A DNA stretch of 64,000 nt from Khoudiadiopia massiliensis (GTDB lineage: Bacteria > Bacillota > Clostridia > Tissierellales > Peptoniphilaceae). The stretch covers positions 1 through 64,000 of the forward strand of contig OKQS01000005.1 in assembly GCA_900290095.1 (NCBI GenBank), in the 5' to 3' direction. Made by a program: the position numbers and the translations under genes. Of the stretch, positions 45,580 to 54,171 are shown piece by piece (within the stretch, counting starts at the first letter, position 1; each line of letters opens with the position of its first letter). The notes under the pieces were generated by a model. It did no database searches. It was not told the origin of the DNA and worked only from the letters and a program-made list of their open reading frames with translations.

Positions 45580-46533
45580 TTATGACTTGCCTCTACAATT
45601 TATAAGGTTGAGTAATTCTAAGGCTAATGCTTCATCTATGATAAGTACGTTTATATAGCGCCCTAAAACCGCTGCTAATGTGCTTTCAGCTTTTTCTTTA
45701 GAGACAGAAATGCCTATGGAGAAATTTGCGTTTTGCATAGTTTTTAATGGAGCGCCAATAATGTAGCGATTACCCATGTCTATGGGTGCTCCATTACTAT
45801 TAAAAGGCCTACCGAGTAAATGTCCAACGGCACCATTAAATTTCAAATAATCTAAATATGAGTCATCCCAGTATCCGGCTTTATATATTGTGGAGGAACA
45901 ATTAGTACTTCCTATACCGCTTAATACAATGTCTACACTTTCAGCCATACTAAGAGTTTCATTAATAGATGGTTCTTTAATAAGATAATCGCGTACCATC
46001 TTATTATGTACGTAAATAGGGGAGTACATGTTAAAGTATTTTCCGTTTAGCTTATTAGCCATTTTTATTGCAAGGCGAGAAGAATCATAACTGGGTTTAT
46101 TGGTGCCCAAGCAACCCACGAGCTGTATTATTGAGATATTTTTATAGTTTAGTGTAGGAATATATTGACAGATTAGATCGGAAACATAACCCCACGTAAT
46201 TCCAATTTTCAGATTATCTTGTAATAGAGTTTCGAGAAATTGGATAGAGGCGATGCAACAGCGTTCTAAAGCTTTATGATAGTCATAGATTCCAGATACT
46301 ACAACAAGATCTTTTAGATCTAGTAGGGACCTTAGTTTTTTTGAAAGAAAATGGTTTTTCTCTATAGGGTCGGAGACAATAATTTTAACGATACCTTTAT
46401 CTTTTGCACGTTTAAGCAATCTTGAAACGGTTGGACGAGATATATCAAGGATCTTAGCTAAGTCGCTCTGATTAATGTTTTCTTCATAGTACAGTCGAGC
46501 TGCTCTAATTAAAAGCTGATCTTCTTGATTCAT
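45580..46533 (-). CDS. SorC-family sugar-sensing regulator
   Basis: This 317-residue protein has an N-terminal HTH (LYYEENINQSDLAKILDISRP region, about 10-45) and a C-terminal sugar-phosphate-binding domain (GITWGYVSDLI, GVGLSGIG-like VLSGIGST). The start is the ATG at 46533 behind GGAGG; the in-frame TTG at 46548 lies on that site. It sits between the dehydrogenase gene and the divergent HPr-PTS genes, and probably controls both in response to a sugar phosphate. Confidence 0.9.
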   Translation of the reverse strand: MNQEDQLLIRAARLYYEENINQSDLAKILDISRPTVSRLLKRAKDKGIVKIIVSDPIEKNHFLSKKLRSLLDLKDLVVVSGIYDYHKALERCCIASIQFLETLLQDNLKIGITWGYVSDLICQYIPTLNYKNISIIQLVGCLGTNKPSYDSSRLAIKMANKLNGKYFNMYSPIYVHNKMVRDYLIKEPSINETLSMAESVDIVLSGIGSTNCSSTIYKAGYWDDSYLDYLKFNGAVGHLLGRPFNSNGAPIDMGNRYIIGAPLKTMQNANFSIGISVSKEKAESTLAAVLGRYINVLIIDEALALELLNLINCRGKS

Positions 46534-46604
46534 TATCGTATCCTCCAATAGTTACAAAATGCTTTTGTTAAGTTTTACAACATACAACATAACATAATAG
46601 TGAA

Positions 46605-46627
46605 ATTTAGTAAACAAATAACTAAAT
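46605..46627. promoter_or_regulatory. Inverted repeat between SorC regulator and HPr gene
   Basis: ATTTAGT (46605-46611) and ACTAAAT (46621-46627) are exact inverted repeats spaced by 9 bases, in the middle of the divergent gap. It is a candidate SorC operator controlling both directions. Confidence 0.5.
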
Positions 46628-46683
46628 CTCTGAAATTAATTAAAAAAATTGATTGAGAAAATAATACATATTAAGGAGGAAAA

Positions 46684-46944
46684 ATGTTTAGTGAAAAAGT
46701 AGTTATTAGAAATAAGACAGGTTTACATGCTAGACCGGCTTCAGAGCTTACAAATTTTTGTAAAAAATATAGCGAGGAAATTAAAATAATTGGAAATGGT
46801 AAAACTATTAATCCAAAAAGCATAATTACAATATTATCTGCAGGTCTAACTAAAGGTACGGAAATTGAAATACAAGTTTCAGGGGAAAATGAAGATTCAG
46901 TTGGGAAAGAACTCATACAGTTTATTAAAGGACTAACTGATTAA
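46684..46944 (+). CDS. HPr-family phosphocarrier protein
   Basis: This 86-residue protein carries the active His in NKTGLHARPASELT (residue 15) and a regulatory-type Ser in NPKSIITILSAG, matching HPr His15 and Ser46. A private HPr within a galactitol-family PTS operon is less common than a shared housekeeping one. AAGGAGG precedes the ATG, and IIA follows 12 bases after. Confidence 0.92.
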   Translation: MFSEKVVIRNKTGLHARPASELTNFCKKYSEEIKIIGNGKTINPKSIITILSAGLTKGTEIEIQVSGENEDSVGKELIQFIKGLTD

Positions 46945-46956
46945 AAGGAGAATCAT

Positions 46957-47412
46957 ATGAGATCTTGCTATAAAGATTTAGTTATTACTGATCTACAAGC
47001 CAATGACTACAAAGAAGCAATATTAAAAGTTGGAGAACTGCTATATAAAGGCGGCTATGTAAAAGAAACTTATATAGAAGAAGTGATAAAACGAGAAAAA
47101 GTTTATCCGACAGGCTTAATACTTGAAGATATGAATATTGCTATGCCGCATACAACAGGAGATCATGTAATAGTTCCGGCTGTATGTATTGCAAAACTCT
47201 CAAATCCGGTTATTTTCAAGCATATGGGAGATCCCGACACAGAAGTAAAAGCAGAGCTTATATTTATGATGGCTATTAAAAATCCTGATGATCAGGTGGA
47301 AACGTTAAAAAATGTTATGTCTGTATTTACAAATAAGGAAGCCGTAGAGGAGTTTAAATCAGCTCAAGATAAAGAAGCTTTATTTAGTGTTGCAATGAAA
47401 TATATAGGTTAA
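46957..47412 (+). CDS. PTS IIA component (fructose/galactitol-type)
   Basis: This 151-residue IIA has the phosphorylated His in DMNIAMPHTTGDHVIVPA. The family also includes GatA. It relays phosphate from HPr to the IIB encoded next. It is separated from IIB by 116 bases that contain a hairpin and a possible small ORF. Confidence 0.9.
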   Translation: MRSCYKDLVITDLQANDYKEAILKVGELLYKGGYVKETYIEEVIKREKVYPTGLILEDMNIAMPHTTGDHVIVPAVCIAKLSNPVIFKHMGDPDTEVKAELIFMMAIKNPDDQVETLKNVMSVFTNKEAVEEFKSAQDKEALFSVAMKYIG

Positions 47413-47475
47413 ACATAAAATAAATTATTACAAATATATGATAAAGAGAATTAATAGAGGGGAGGTATTAATAAG

Positions 47476-47532
47476 TTGATTAGTAAAGTGTTTCGAAAGA
47501 AACACATGTATTTATTTAGGAGGACAAAATGA
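47476..47532 (+). CDS. Possible 18-residue leader peptide upstream of PTS IIB
   Basis: A strong GAGGGGAGG at about 47457-47465 has no annotated gene, but a TTG at 47476 opens an 18-codon frame (MISKVFRKKHMYLFRRTK). Its stop overlaps the IIB start codon in ATGA. Within it, GTGTTTC-GAAA-GAAACAC (47488-47505) is a perfect 7-bp stem with a GAAA tetraloop. It may couple or tune IIB translation. Chance occurrence is possible. Confidence 0.3.
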   Translation: MISKVFRKKHMYLFRRTK

Positions 47533-47828
47533 GTAAAAAAATTAAAATCTGCTGTGTGTGTGGTTCAGGAACTGTCAGTTCTGCTATGGCAGCTAATAAA
47601 CTAACAGAGGTTCTTGGTGAAAATGGTTACAATGTTGAGGCAGTTGAATGTAGCCCAATATCGTTAGAAACAACGTTATCTTCAGGTGATTTCGCGCTGA
47701 TTGCATGTGTCTCCCCTGTATATGAAGATTATGGCATTCCAAAAGTCAATGCAGTTGGACTTTTAACCGGTATGGGGGAAGACAAAATTATTGATGAATG
47801 TCTAAAAATATTAGAAGAGCATAAATAA
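47529..47828 (+). CDS. PTS IIB component (galactitol-type)
   Basis: This 99-residue IIB has the phosphocysteine loop CCVCGSGTVSSAM near the N-terminus, as in GatB-type proteins. It transfers phosphate to the substrate imported by the IIC that follows. TTAGGAGGAC precedes the ATG. Confidence 0.9.
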   Translation: MSKKIKICCVCGSGTVSSAMAANKLTEVLGENGYNVEAVECSPISLETTLSSGDFALIACVSPVYEDYGIPKVNAVGLLTGMGEDKIIDECLKILEEHK

Positions 47829-47909
47829 TCTTAAGTAGTTGATGATTATTGCAATTGAACTAAATTATCAATAATGTAGAACAATTTTAAAATAAGGAGA
47901 GAAATAAAA

Positions 47910-49316
47910 ATGACAGAATTTTTAAATACTCTTAGTAAAATATTTTCAACTTTTGGGGCTTCTGTTTTTATACCAATAATTCTATTCATAATTTCAAGGA
48001 TCGCCGGGGTAACCAGGCAAAAAGCTTTTAGGTCTGCTCTTTTATGTGCAGTTGGTCTAACAGGATTCAGCCTTGTAATTAATAGTTTTGGCAATATTAT
48101 TGCTCCGGTAGTAAACGATATGGTTACAAACGCTGGAGTTGATCTTCCGATTTTGGATACCGGCTGGCAATCAGTATCAGTTATTGCGTATTCGACAACA
48201 GTTGGAGTAGTTTTTATAGGTATTGCTTTAGTCATACAATTAGTTCTATTTTTGGTTAAATGGACAGATGTTTTCATGGCTTCCGATCTATGGAACAATT
48301 ACTCATTTATGGTATGGGGTTCATTGATCTTTGCATTGACTAAGAGCATGGCATTAGCTTTAATTTGTATGATTCTGCAACTTCTATACATATTGCTTTT
48401 TAGCGAGGTTGTTGCAAAACGTTGGTCCAACTATTACCAATATCCAAATTGTTGTATGACAGCACCACATCACCTTGAGGCAGTTCCGTTTGCGATATTG
48501 ATGAACTGGTTATTAGGAAAATTAGGCTTTAATAAGATCAAAGTTAATTCCCATGATATTCAGAAGAAGTTTGGCATTTTTGGCGAACCGATGTTTATTG
48601 GACTGGTGGTCGGTTTTATTATCGGAATTATAGGAGAGTTTGGAAGGCTAAATACTTTAGAGGGTTGGGGAACTGTTACAGGCGTAGCTGTAGCTACAGC
48701 ATCTGTTATGGCTGTATTTCCTAAAGTTGGAGGAATTTTTGCTTCAGCATTTACTTCATTAACAGAAGCATTTAGAAAAAAAGCTGAAAAAAGTGGTGAA
48801 GGAAGAGAGTGGTATCTATCTGTTAATGATGCAGCAGGTTACGGTGAACCAAACACACTGACAACAGGCGTGCTTTTGATGCCGATAATTTTAGCCATTT
48901 CATTCATTTTACCAGGAAATAGAATGTTACCAATGGCGGATTTAGTTGCATTACCATATATGGTAGAAGTTTTCGTTGCGGTATCACATGGCAATGTGGT
49001 TAAATCGATGGTAATGGGAACAATATGGTTTAGCATCGGGATGGTTTTATGTTCAATTTTAGCCCCCGCATTTACAGAAATTGCAGTGGCTGCCGGCTTT
49101 GAATTGCCAAGTGTAGCAGTATATGTTATGAGTTTTGGCATCATGGCACACCCATTTATGATTTTGCTGTTCTATATTTGTTTATCTAAGAATCCAATTT
49201 ATATTGGTTTAGCAATTGCCGTGTATTTTGTAGCATACTTCTTATTTAAGAAGAATAGACAAAAAATCTATACAGCATTGGAAAATAATGAAGAGACAGT
49301 TAGAGGAATAGCATAA
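47910..49316 (+). CDS. PTS IIC component (galactitol family)
   Basis: This 468-residue membrane permease has the GatC-type pattern of about 10-12 hydrophobic segments: RIAGVTRQKAFRSALLCAVG near the start, a central GIFGEPMFIGLVVGFIIG equivalent and a charged loop around FRKKAEKSGEGREW. It imports and phosphorylates a polyol with IIA/IIB. The exact polyol (galactitol, arabitol, other pentitol) cannot be told from sequence. AAGGAGAG precedes the ATG. Confidence 0.9.
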   Translation: MTEFLNTLSKIFSTFGASVFIPIILFIISRIAGVTRQKAFRSALLCAVGLTGFSLVINSFGNIIAPVVNDMVTNAGVDLPILDTGWQSVSVIAYSTTVGVVFIGIALVIQLVLFLVKWTDVFMASDLWNNYSFMVWGSLIFALTKSMALALICMILQLLYILLFSEVVAKRWSNYYQYPNCCMTAPHHLEAVPFAILMNWLLGKLGFNKIKVNSHDIQKKFGIFGEPMFIGLVVGFIIGIIGEFGRLNTLEGWGTVTGVAVATASVMAVFPKVGGIFASAFTSLTEAFRKKAEKSGEGREWYLSVNDAAGYGEPNTLTTGVLLMPIILAISFILPGNRMLPMADLVALPYMVEVFVAVSHGNVVKSMVMGTIWFSIGMVLCSILAPAFTEIAVAAGFELPSVAVYVMSFGIMAHPFMILLFYICLSKNPIYIGLAIAVYFVAYFLFKKNRQKIYTALENNEETVRGIA

Positions 49317-49426
49317 ATTCATAACCTAATGTATATTTGCAAGTTAATTAGGTGCTATTGTATGATGAATGCTTTTGATAGCATTTATGAGGAAAAAACT
49401 ATCCGATTAGGAGACTGAAGATTATT

Positions 49427-50521
49427 ATGTTGAAATATTTAACAAAAACACCGATGAATTTTGTATTAATCGAAGATTATTATGTCAAAAGTGAGACTAT
49501 GCTCAATGCTATTAAGGGCTCATCTCTGAAAATAAATTCTGTAAATAGTGTTTATTGGGGAGCGGTTAATAAAGATGATTGGGCAGCGCGACAGCTTAAT
49601 ATAGAAAAAAATGGTCCTGAAGCGGATAGTTATCCTTTGGAACTTAACAAGTATTTAAAAGATTGTGAAATATTAATGGTTCACTTTGCACCTATATCTA
49701 AAGAACTCATCTCTAAAGCGCAAAAATTGAAGTTGATTTTAACAACAAGAGGAGGTTTAGAGAACATTGATATCAATGCATGTAACATGAGAAATATACC
49801 GGTTATAAATGTCATAAGGAATGCTATACCTGTGGCGGAATTTACTATTGGGTTAATGCTTTCACTGACGAGGAACATCGGTGCAGCTAGCTACTATATG
49901 ATGCAAGGCAAGTGGATTAATACTTTTAATAACAAAGGTGAAATCAAAACTCTTCAAAATTCTAAAATTGGTCTTTTAGGTATGGGAAATATAGGAATTG
50001 AAATGGCGAAAAGACTTCAGCCATTTTGCTCAAATATACTTGTATGGGATCCTTTTTTAGACAAAGACCGCTTAAAAGCAAACTCAATAGAAAATATTAC
50101 AGTTTGTGACACGAAAGAAGAATTATTTGCAGAGTCTGATATTTTGTCAGTTCATCTAAGGCTGACGCCAAAAACAAAAAACATAATTGATAATAATCTT
50201 ATATCACTTATGAAGCCAAAAGCATATTTAATAAACACTGCTAGAGGCGGTTTAATAGATCAGGAGGCTTTATTTGAAGCTTTAGTTAAAAACAAGCTCG
50301 CTGGCGCAGCCTTAGATGTTTTCGAAAAAGAACCATTTATTTTCGATAACGATAAAATTAAACCTGATAATCTAATATTAACACCACATATCGCAGGAAC
50401 AACAGAAGATGCTATTAAGAACTCTCCATATTTACTAATAAAAGAATTAGAAAAAATAATATTAAATGATGCAAAAGAGAGAATTGTAAACTTGAATGAG
50501 TTAGACACAAGTGTACTATAG
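49427..50521 (+). CDS. D-isomer 2-hydroxyacid dehydrogenase (phosphoglycerate dehydrogenase-like)
   Basis: This 364-residue protein has NAD-binding GLLGMGNIGIEMAKRL and catalytic Arg, Glu and His in NTARGGLID, FEKEP and LTPHIAGTT. The N-terminal region is longer than in minimal family members and diverges from SerA. In this operon it may oxidise or reduce a short hydroxy acid derived from aldolase products. It follows PTS IIC by 110 bases and precedes fucA by 23. Confidence 0.87.
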   Translation: MLKYLTKTPMNFVLIEDYYVKSETMLNAIKGSSLKINSVNSVYWGAVNKDDWAARQLNIEKNGPEADSYPLELNKYLKDCEILMVHFAPISKELISKAQKLKLILTTRGGLENIDINACNMRNIPVINVIRNAIPVAEFTIGLMLSLTRNIGAASYYMMQGKWINTFNNKGEIKTLQNSKIGLLGMGNIGIEMAKRLQPFCSNILVWDPFLDKDRLKANSIENITVCDTKEELFAESDILSVHLRLTPKTKNIIDNNLISLMKPKAYLINTARGGLIDQEALFEALVKNKLAGAALDVFEKEPFIFDNDKIKPDNLILTPHIAGTTEDAIKNSPYLLIKELEKIILNDAKERIVNLNELDTSVL

Positions 50522-50544
50522 TTAAAATTAATAAAGGAGTAATA

Positions 50545-51189
50545 ATGATACTCGAGAAAGAAAGAGAACTAGTAATAGAGTACGGAAAAAAGATGATAGA
50601 TCTTGGCATTACTGTTGGAACTTTTGGCAATATATCAATTTATAATCCAGAAGAAAATTTAATGGCAATTTCTCCATCTGGAATGGACTATTTTAAAATT
50701 GACTTAGAGAATGTTGTAGTTATGACACTTGATGGTGAAATTGTTGATGGTAATGCCAAACCATCAAGTGAATACGATATGCATAGAATTATGTATCAGA
50801 AAAGGAAAGATATTAGAGCTGTTATTCATACACACTCAACCTTTGCTACAACCCTGGCATGTATGCATGAACCTATAGAGCCAATACATTATGTTATTGC
50901 ATATTCAGGAAGAAAGGTTCCATGTATCCCTTACGTACAATTCGGAACTTATGAACTAGCTCAGGCGGCTTATGAAGCTATGGGAGAAGAATATAACGCA
51001 TGTTTATTAGGTAACCACGGACTATTATGCTGCGGTCCAAATATATCGTATACTCTTGATACTGCACAACAAGTAGAGTTTTTAGCCCAAATATATTATT
51101 ACTCGTTACTAGCAGGGAAAAAAATATGTTTATCGGATCATGACTTAGAATATGTATTAGGAAAGTTTGGAAATTATAGACAAAAATAA
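50545..51189 (+). CDS. fucA: L-fuculose-phosphate aldolase-type class II aldolase
   Basis: This 214-residue FucA-length enzyme has GTFGNISIY, PSSEYDMHRIMY with the catalytic Glu, zinc His pair in VIHTHSTFA and third His in LGNHGLL. Unlike the family member at 42.9 kb, it keeps Glu in the SSE motif, so retro-aldol cleavage of a ketose 1-phosphate to DHAP and a short aldehyde is likely. True sugar specificity is unproven. AAAGGAG precedes the ATG. Confidence 0.85.
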   Translation: MILEKERELVIEYGKKMIDLGITVGTFGNISIYNPEENLMAISPSGMDYFKIDLENVVVMTLDGEIVDGNAKPSSEYDMHRIMYQKRKDIRAVIHTHSTFATTLACMHEPIEPIHYVIAYSGRKVPCIPYVQFGTYELAQAAYEAMGEEYNACLLGNHGLLCCGPNISYTLDTAQQVEFLAQIYYYSLLAGKKICLSDHDLEYVLGKFGNYRQK

Positions 51190-51255
51190 TAAATATTTAG
51201 AGCTATTTGTCAAAAGGTTTGTGTATATATAAAAGATACAAACAAATAGACTTAC

Positions 51256-51345
51256 AGGCCGCTGAACCTAGGGGATTAGGCGGCCTTTTATTTTAGAGCC
51301 CTTTTTTAGTAGCTTAGCCACTTTCCGGTTAAGCTACTTTTTATG
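51256..51345 (+). terminator. Two tandem terminators after fucA
   Basis: AGGCCGC (51256-51262) and GCGGCCT (51280-51286) pair and are followed by TTTATTTT. AGTAGCTTA and TAAGCTACT (about 51308-51340) pair and are followed by TTTTTA. Together they separate the polyol module from the ribose module. Confidence 0.75.
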
Positions 51346-51439
51346 TGAGCCTCGGTTATGTTTTCTATTTAAAGCAACATCAACAGAATATGCATTATAA
51401 AAAAAGATACAAATTCCCATTAAAAAGTGATATTAAGAA

Positions 51440-51489
51440 TTGAAAGAAACGTTTTCTATGGTAAAATACTATTAAGGTTAACGATAACC
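51440..51489 (+). promoter_or_regulatory. Ribose-operon promoter with two LacI-type operator candidates
   Basis: TTGAAA (51440-51445), 16 bases, TAAAAT (51462-51467). AGAAACGTTTTCT (51445-51457) lies in the spacer and GGTTAACGATAACC (51476-51489) over the start region. Both have the central CG or ACGA typical of LacI/RbsR-type operators. The LacI-family regulator at 56.5 kb is the expected binder. Confidence 0.55.
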
Positions 51490-51578
51490 CAAAAGACGGC
51501 ATTTGAGTGCACCGGAAAAAATTCAACTTTGGCCGCCTTAAGCTCCACAAACTAAGGAAAATAAACAAGGAGGAAGCA

Positions 51579-52568
51579 ATGAAAAAGAAAATTCTTAGTA
51601 TGTTGTGCGTTTTATTGATGATGGTAACAGTATTTTCAGCTTGTTCAAAGAGCAATAATAACGAAAGTGGTTCAGAGCCTGTATCAAATGCAGAAGTATC
51701 TTCTCCTGAGGCTAAGGGTAAGAAGATAGGAATTCTAGTACCGGCAACCACAGAATTTTTTGCTAATGTTAACAATGAGAGCAAGAAAGCATGGGAAGAA
51801 GCCGGATATGAAGTGATTGTCTCAAGTTTTGATCAGGACACATCAAAACAGATAGAAATGATCGAAAACTACGTAAACTCAGGGGTTGATATGATTTGTA
51901 CCAATCCGGGATCTAATGCCGGTGATGATGCATTAAAAACTGCGATGAGTAAAGGTGTTAAGGTTTTTGTATATGGCGTAGAAACATCAGACTATGACCT
52001 TTGTGCAGTTGAAGATGAGTCAAGTGTAGGAAAAGCTATAGGAACAATGGGTGCAGACTATACTAACAATAAGCTGGGTGGAAAGGTACAGGCAATTGCA
52101 CTCATTAATACGGCAGGCCAGGATCTCGCAAAGAGATCTAACGGAATTTTGGAAGCATTTAAGGAAAAGTGTCCAAATTCTGAAATTGTAGGAACTGCAG
52201 AATGTGCCAGCACAGGTGAAGGAACATCCGCAATGGAGAATTTCTTGCAGAGATACCCCGATGTTCAAGTGGTTTTGGCTTACAATGATACCTTCGGCTT
52301 GGAAGCTATGGAAGTATTGAAAGCAGCAGGAAAAGACGGAGAAAAATATGGAGTTTTCGGTTGCGACGGAACATCCGAAGGACTAAAGAACATAAAAGAA
52401 GGAACAATTTATAGAGGAACAATTAGTTTTGGTGACATAGGTGCAGACGTTGCCAAACATGGTTTGGATTTGATGAGTGGCAAATATGAAGGAAAGACAC
52501 ACGAAAAGGTATTTTTGAATAACTATCCTGTAACAGTAGATAATATTGACCAGTTTTATAAGGACTAA
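51579..52568 (+). CDS. rbsB: Ribose-type sugar ABC transporter, substrate-binding lipoprotein
   Basis: This protein of about 329 residues has a lipoprotein signal (lipobox FSAC, about residue 22), a low-complexity Ser/Asn/Glu linker and a type I periplasmic-binding fold: GKKIGILVPATTEFFANV, EMIENYVNSGVDMICTNP and VVLAYNDTFGLEAMEVLKAAG. This is the RbsB family. The ATG at 51579 follows AAGGAGG; earlier in-frame starts lack it. A partial terminator separates it from the ATPase gene. Confidence 0.88.
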   Translation: MKKKILSMLCVLLMMVTVFSACSKSNNNESGSEPVSNAEVSSPEAKGKKIGILVPATTEFFANVNNESKKAWEEAGYEVIVSSFDQDTSKQIEMIENYVNSGVDMICTNPGSNAGDDALKTAMSKGVKVFVYGVETSDYDLCAVEDESSVGKAIGTMGADYTNNKLGGKVQAIALINTAGQDLAKRSNGILEAFKEKCPNSEIVGTAECASTGEGTSAMENFLQRYPDVQVVLAYNDTFGLEAMEVLKAAGKDGEKYGVFGCDGTSEGLKNIKEGTIYRGTISFGDIGADVAKHGLDLMSGKYEGKTHEKVFLNNYPVTVDNIDQFYKD

Positions 52569-52579
52569 GGGATTTTCAT

Positions 52580-52617
52580 AGAACCCTGCTCCGGATATTC
52601 CGGGGCGGGGTTCTTTA
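52580..52617 (+). terminator. Partial terminator after the binding-protein gene
   Basis: AGAACCC (52580-52586) and GGGTTCT (52608-52614) enclose an inner CCGG/CCGG helix. The short T-run suggests attenuation that favours binding-protein mRNA. Confidence 0.65.
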
Positions 52618-52663
52618 ACCAATATAATTTACTTATCCTCAAGGTAACGAACCGAGGTGAATA

Positions 52664-54154
52664 ATGACGAGCAAAACAGGTTTTTCTGTAAGTCACTTGA
52701 CTAAGAATTATCCTGGCGTAGTAGCCCTGGATGATGTTTCTTTAACTTTTGAACCGGGAAAGGTGCATGCGCTGGTGGGAGAAAATGGCGCCGGCAAATC
52801 CACATTGATTAAATGTCTTTCCGGAGCTATTACACCAACATCCGGGAGTCTCATAATTGAAGGCCAATCTTATGCATCCATGACCCCACTACTTGCAAAA
52901 GAATTAGGAATTTCAGTTATATATCAGGAATTTAATCAGGTACCAAGTATGTCTGCAGCAGATAACGTATTTCTGGGAGTGCGTTCCGGTAAAAGTTTTA
53001 TAGTGCAGTCAAAAGAACGTCAAAGGCAGGCTGCTTCTTTATTTCGACAACTAAATGTAGAAATTGATCCGACACAAAAGGTAAAAGAACTATCACCGGC
53101 ATGCCAGCAAATTATCGAAATAGCTAAGGCTATTCGTCAAAGTGTAAAATTGTTAATAATGGATGAACCAACGGCACCGCTAACCATTAATGAAGTTAAA
53201 ACATTATTTGAAATTGTAAAAAAATTAAAGGCTGAGGGTGTAGCAATTGCTTATATCTCACATAGGATGGAAGAGATTTTCGAAATTGCTGATATTGTGA
53301 GCGTGTTGCGTGACGGACAAAAAATTATTACTAAACCTATAGAAGAGACATCTCGTACAGAACTTATTAAATATATTGCGGGTCGGGAAGTGTCTTCCGT
53401 TTATCCAAGACATAGCAAAAAAGTTGGTGCTAAATCTCTGGAAGTTAAGAATCTTTGTGGAAATGGACTTGAAGATGTAAGTTTTGTAGCCAGAAAGTCG
53501 GAAATAATGGGATTTGCGGGGCTTGTGGGTGCCGGTCGTACTGAATTGATGAATATGCTTTGCGGCGTTGTTCCAAAGACATCAGGCATCATAATTAAAG
53601 ATGGCAAAAACTTGAAGCTAAAGTCCCCAAGGGATGGTATTGAAAACGGTATTGGCTTTATTCCGGAAGATCGGAAACTGTTGGGACTTTTTTTGAATCA
53701 AAGCATACGCTGGAATTGCTCAATCAATGCAATTAAAAGTGTTTGCCATGGCGTTGTCGTGGATGAGAAGGCGGAGCTGGCAATTGCTGAAACATATGAA
53801 AAAGAACTGCAAATAAAGACGCCTTCATTGGATCAAACTGTGAAGAATCTTTCCGGTGGAAATCAGCAAAAAGTTGTTTTGGCTAAGACGTTAGCATGCC
53901 ATTCCGATGTGTTGATATTTGATGAGCCGACCAGAGGAATAGATGTGGGTGGTAAACAGGAAATTTATCATCTTATCAACCAATTGGCAGATGATGACAA
54001 AACAATATTAATGGTATCTTCAGATTTACCGGAATTGATTGGCTTGTGCGATCGAATTGCAGTCATATGTGAAGGGCGTTTAGTAGTGATATTAAATCGT
54101 GAAGACTTTGATCAGACAGTAATTCTTGATTACGCTTCAGGTGGCGGAAAATAG
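52664..54154 (+). CDS. rbsA: Ribose-type sugar ABC transporter, duplicated ATPase
   Basis: This 496-residue protein has two ATPase halves. The first has Walker A GENGAGKST and Walker B LLIMDEPTA. The second is degenerate at Walker A (GLVGAGRTE), as usual for RbsA/MglA, with signature LSGGNQQK and Walker B IFDEPTRG. It powers import with the RbsC permease that follows after 17 bases. Confidence 0.92.
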   Translation: MTSKTGFSVSHLTKNYPGVVALDDVSLTFEPGKVHALVGENGAGKSTLIKCLSGAITPTSGSLIIEGQSYASMTPLLAKELGISVIYQEFNQVPSMSAADNVFLGVRSGKSFIVQSKERQRQAASLFRQLNVEIDPTQKVKELSPACQQIIEIAKAIRQSVKLLIMDEPTAPLTINEVKTLFEIVKKLKAEGVAIAYISHRMEEIFEIADIVSVLRDGQKIITKPIEETSRTELIKYIAGREVSSVYPRHSKKVGAKSLEVKNLCGNGLEDVSFVARKSEIMGFAGLVGAGRTELMNMLCGVVPKTSGIIIKDGKNLKLKSPRDGIENGIGFIPEDRKLLGLFLNQSIRWNCSINAIKSVCHGVVVDEKAELAIAETYEKELQIKTPSLDQTVKNLSGGNQQKVVLAKTLACHSDVLIFDEPTRGIDVGGKQEIYHLINQLADDDKTILMVSSDLPELIGLCDRIAVICEGRLVVILNREDFDQTVILDYASGGGK

Positions 54155-54171
54155 AAAAAGGTGGATAAAGC

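Noticed and set aside
51256-51300. Third minimal copy of the ISL3-like element end
   Set aside because: The hairpin and the TTATTTTAGAGCC that follows resemble the ends of the 58.6-kb copy, but the match is short. A terminator after fucA explains it.
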